This document shows positions 62,193-64,000 of a stretch of 64,000 nucleotides of DNA, in pieces. Each line of letters begins with the position of its first letter. Position 1 is the first letter of the stretch. Location of the stretch: NCBI GenBank assembly GCA_910576655.1, contig CAJTJC010000004.1, positions 65,264 to 129,263 of the forward strand, written 5' to 3'. The DNA is from an uncultured Christensenella sp. (GTDB lineage: Bacteria > Bacillota > Clostridia > Christensenellales > Borkfalkiaceae). The notes below the pieces were generated by a model. It ran no database searches. It saw only the letters and a list, made by a program, of their open reading frames with translations, and had not been told where the DNA came from. The position numbers and the translations under genes are program-made.

Positions 62193-63013
62193 AAACCTGC
62201 ATAGAATTAAAAAAATTTTATGAGGTGGCGGGCGGTACGCTCAACGCGTATACGATAGACTGTCCCACGGGCGACGAACGCCGGTGGAAGCGCCCCGCCG
62301 TCATCGTTCTGCCCGGCGGCGGGTACGAGCACGTCAGCAAGCGCGAGGGCGCCAACGTAGCCTGTCAGTTTTTGGCGAGGGGATTTCAGACATTCGTGCT
62401 CGAATATCTGACAGTGCACGACGGCGTCCACTATCCCGAACAGCTGCACGAGCTTGCGGCCGCGGTTGACTATATTAAAAACAACTGTGCCGAATATCAC
62501 GTCAACAGGGACGAGATTTTCGTTCTGGGCTTTTCGGCCGGCGGACATCTTGCCGCAAATCTTGCGGTAGAGCACTTCAATATTCTGCAAATTACGGGCG
62601 AACGGCTGGATTGCAAGCCGACGGCGGTCGGTTTGGCGTATCCTGTAATATCTTCCAAGCTGAGGCATACGCGCAGCTTCGAGTGTTTGCTTTCGGGTTA
62701 TTCCGAGGAGGAGCAGCGCAAAATTCTGCCCCGTCTTAACCTTGACGAGGCGGTTTCTGAGCATACGCCGCCCGCATTTATATGGACGACGGCGCAGGAC
62801 AGCGTCGTTCCCGCAAGCAATTCAATGTATTTCGCTTTGGCGCTTGCGCAAAAGAATATCAGCTACGAGTTGCACGTTTATCCCGAGACCAACCACGGCA
62901 GTTCAATCTGCGATTTCGAGGTAAACGGCGAGTGCGCCGCTTACAAAAAAAATGCCCGTTGGGTAGAGGATTGCGCGCAGTTTTTCCGTCTTTTCACGGT
63001 TGAAAAATACTGA
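62189..63013 (+). CDS. Alpha/beta-hydrolase, acetyl-esterase-like
   Basis: The 274-residue enzyme has PGGGYEHVS (oxyanion region), the nucleophile GFSAGGH, an aspartate in TAQDSVVPASN and a histidine in TNHGS, the usual esterase triad. It may remove acetyl groups from sugars, as in acetylxylan esterases, and sits with galE in an operon. The ATG at 62189 overlaps the galE stop; the upstream in-frame ATG at 62138 is inside galE. Confidence 0.85.
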   Translation: MKTCIELKKFYEVAGGTLNAYTIDCPTGDERRWKRPAVIVLPGGGYEHVSKREGANVACQFLARGFQTFVLEYLTVHDGVHYPEQLHELAAAVDYIKNNCAEYHVNRDEIFVLGFSAGGHLAANLAVEHFNILQITGERLDCKPTAVGLAYPVISSKLRHTRSFECLLSGYSEEEQRKILPRLNLDEAVSEHTPPAFIWTTAQDSVVPASNSMYFALALAQKNISYELHVYPETNHGSSICDFEVNGECAAYKKNARWVEDCAQFFRLFTVEKY

Positions 63014-63263
63014 CGCAAGGGCTTGCCTTCAGTTAAAAATTGCGTTGTGATTAATGTTTTCGGCTTATGTTAAAAATTTGCCTGTTTACATGGTATAATG
63101 TGAAAATTGTTATCAATTCACAATTTAACAAAAAATTTTCATTATATTCTTGACTTTAATGGCTCTCCGCATATAATGTTATTACAAAGATGTGAAAACG
63201 AATGTTAATTAACAAAAAATTAACGGCGTTGGTTGCATCTAAAAATAAAAGGAAGTGGAGAGT
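63014..63263 (+). promoter_or_regulatory. Intergenic region with two promoters and a dyad
   Basis: No gene is accepted here. It holds an extended -10 (TGGTATAAT, TATAAT at 63094-63099), a dyad GTGAA-AATTG-TTAT-CAATT-CAC at 63100-63121 just after it, and a second promoter TTGACT (63150-63155), 16 bp, TATAAT (63172-63177). Both drive the small gene at 63264. The dyad could be an operator or RNA hairpin. Confidence 0.65.
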
Positions 63264-63380
63264 ATGTTCAATAATTACGATACCCTGTTCTGGACTTTTC
63301 TTATTTTCCGTAAGAAAAAGAAGAAGGAAGAAGTTGTTACTGACGACAGCGATTTTAAAGGCTTTAATTTCAGCAAATAA
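63264..63380 (+). CDS. 38-residue Lys-rich small protein
   Basis: A short frame starting MFNNYDTLFWTFLIF has a hydrophobic patch of about ten residues, a five-lysine run (RKKKKKEE) and an acidic tail. GGAGAG precedes the ATG, two promoters lie upstream, and a clean terminator follows at 63385-63418. It is too short for standard cut-offs. A longer frame from 63202 in another phase is rejected. It may associate with the membrane. Confidence 0.65.
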   Translation: MFNNYDTLFWTFLIFRKKKKKEEVVTDDSDFKGFNFSK

Positions 63381-63384
63381 GAAG

Positions 63385-63418
63385 AGGTCTCCGAAAAGGC
63401 GAGACCTTTTCTTTTTTT
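63385..63418 (+). terminator. Terminator after the 38-residue gene
   Basis: AGGTCTC pairs with GAGACCT around CGAAAAGGC, followed by a T-rich run. Confidence 0.85.
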
Positions 63419-63524
63419 CTTTCAGTGGTAAATATCGAAAGCGTTTCAGTCTGATAAATTTAAAATTTATGAGTCAACTTCAATAGGGTAGCGGCATAAA
63501 TATATATAAAGGAGAATTTGTTTT

Positions 63525-63755
63525 ATGGAAGATACCCTCAATACAACGGAAACCACCGTTAAACAAACTACTACCGAAGAACTTTGCGGTTCAACAAATA
63601 TTCTTGACACCGTGCATCTTAGAAATCTCGTAGAGGACCTTGCTAAATTATACGGAACGTCCGTATGCACCAAGGTTGCCAAGGACACTAAGGTTGCGGC
63701 GGAAAAGAGGCTTATAGAAGCTATTCGCGCTAATCTCGACCGCTACGACGGTTAG
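63525..63755 (+). CDS. Small Thr-rich unknown protein
   Basis: The 76-residue protein has a Thr-rich first 20 residues (TLNTTETTVKQTTTEE) and a helical, charged second half. No family is recognised. AAAGGAG precedes the ATG, and a bidirectional terminator follows. It appears to be a free-standing small gene. Confidence 0.6.
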   Translation: MEDTLNTTETTVKQTTTEELCGSTNILDTVHLRNLVEDLAKLYGTSVCTKVAKDTKVAAEKRLIEAIRANLDRYDG

Positions 63756-63779
63756 CTTTACCGACAAAGTAATAATAAC

Positions 63780-63815
63780 AAAAAGAGTTTTTGTAGAAAT
63801 ACAAAAACTCTTTTT
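63780..63815. terminator. Bidirectional terminator
   Basis: A 16-bp AT-rich stem pairs 63780-63795 with 63800-63815 around GAAA, with A and T runs on the two sides. Confidence 0.85.
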
Positions 63816-63840
63816 GTTGATTACTTAAACCTAAATACCG

Positions 63841-63869
63841 TTGATTAATTGCTTGTGTCGTGTTATAAT
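63841..63869 (+). promoter_or_regulatory. Promoter of the last, partial gene
   Basis: TTGATT at 63841-63846 and TATAAT at 63864-63869 have a 17-bp spacer, with TG one base before the -10. Confidence 0.75.
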
Positions 63870-63899
63870 TAAATTGTAAATTCAGCGGGAGGCATAAGG

Positions 63900-64000
63900 T
63901 TGAATAAAGAAACGAAAATATCGGGCTGCGTATTTTTGGCAATAATGTTCGCAATTTTTACGTTTATATTTGCCCAGGACTTTGCGCAGTATCCCGCTCT
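63900..64000 (+). CDS. Partial membrane protein at window edge
   Basis: A TTG start preceded by GGGAGG opens a frame with a membrane segment at about residues 10-29 (CVFLAIMFAIFTFIFAQ). It runs off the window. The start resembles small integral membrane subunits such as TctB, but only about 33 residues are visible, so no name is given. Confidence 0.6.
   Translation, partial: MNKETKISGCVFLAIMFAIFTFIFAQDFAQYPA

Noticed and set aside
63202..63486. 94-residue basic frame on the plus strand
   Set aside because: It has no ribosome-binding site, overlaps the better 38-residue gene in another phase, runs through its terminator, and is very rich in Lys, Arg and Phe from AT-rich sequence.

Overview
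The window looks like part of the chromosome of an anaerobic, spore-forming member of the Clostridia (Bacillota), probably an uncultured gut lineage. The evidence is the gene content: the six-cysteine SCIFF peptide with its radical SAM maturase, HemZ, SigH, CwlD, YabP/YabQ, SpoVB, a PdaA-like deacetylase, mini-RNase III, rpsO-pnp and gyrB-gyrA in Clostridia-like orders. The species cannot be named from sequence alone. Housekeeping promoters are easy to read: TTGCAA or TTGACA, usually 17 bp, then TATAAT.

Layout. (1) 1-7844 is an accessory, phage- or ICE-like segment, a tightly coupled plus-strand operon. It carries small unknown proteins, a zinc-ribbon protein, an adenine-type DNA methyltransferase with a DUF4942-like tail, an MTA/SAH nucleosidase, a cytosine-C5 DNA methyltransferase, a MazG-like protein with a zinc ribbon, and a three-cysteine DUF5131-like protein. 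No integrase or structural genes lie inside the window; the element's other end is off the left edge. (2) 7845-8085 is the junction to core sequence, with a strong promoter and hairpins. (3) 8086-21944 is a core block: tgt, yajC, a TIGR04086-like membrane protein, SCIFF and its maturase, secD, secF, recJ, rel, an MBL hydrolase, hemZ and a membrane protein. (4) 21978-22550 is a small divergent XRE-repressor/DUF6809-like pair with three matching operators. (5) 22696-36050 holds rpsO-pnp, cwlD, mrnC-rlmB-sigH-dnaX-ybaB-recR-gpsA, typA, yabP-yabQ-divIC, ppx and an HELGH membrane protease. (6) 36127-48748 holds a tiny zinc-ribbon gene, gyrB-gyrA, a P-type ATPase, serS, an exonuclease and an RsmF-like methyltransferase. 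(7) 48826-64000 is envelope- and spore-related: a giant doubly anchored lipoprotein, split TauE, SpoVB, LysM and coat-like proteins, PdaA-like deacetylase, tRNA-Thr(CGU), a DUF4874/DUF4832-like lipoprotein, galE, an esterase and small unknown proteins.

The most interesting points are: SecD and SecF both lack the aspartates associated with proton-driven function; the nucleosidase sits between two DNA methyltransferases, which suggests local removal of SAH; the XRE gene pair has a lambda-OR-like three-operator layout; several genes have a consensus -10 only 6-13 nt before the start and no Shine-Dalgarno, which suggests leaderless mRNAs; and a terminator hairpin contains the ribosome-binding site of the next gene. 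No CRISPR array, rRNA operon or insertion sequence was seen.
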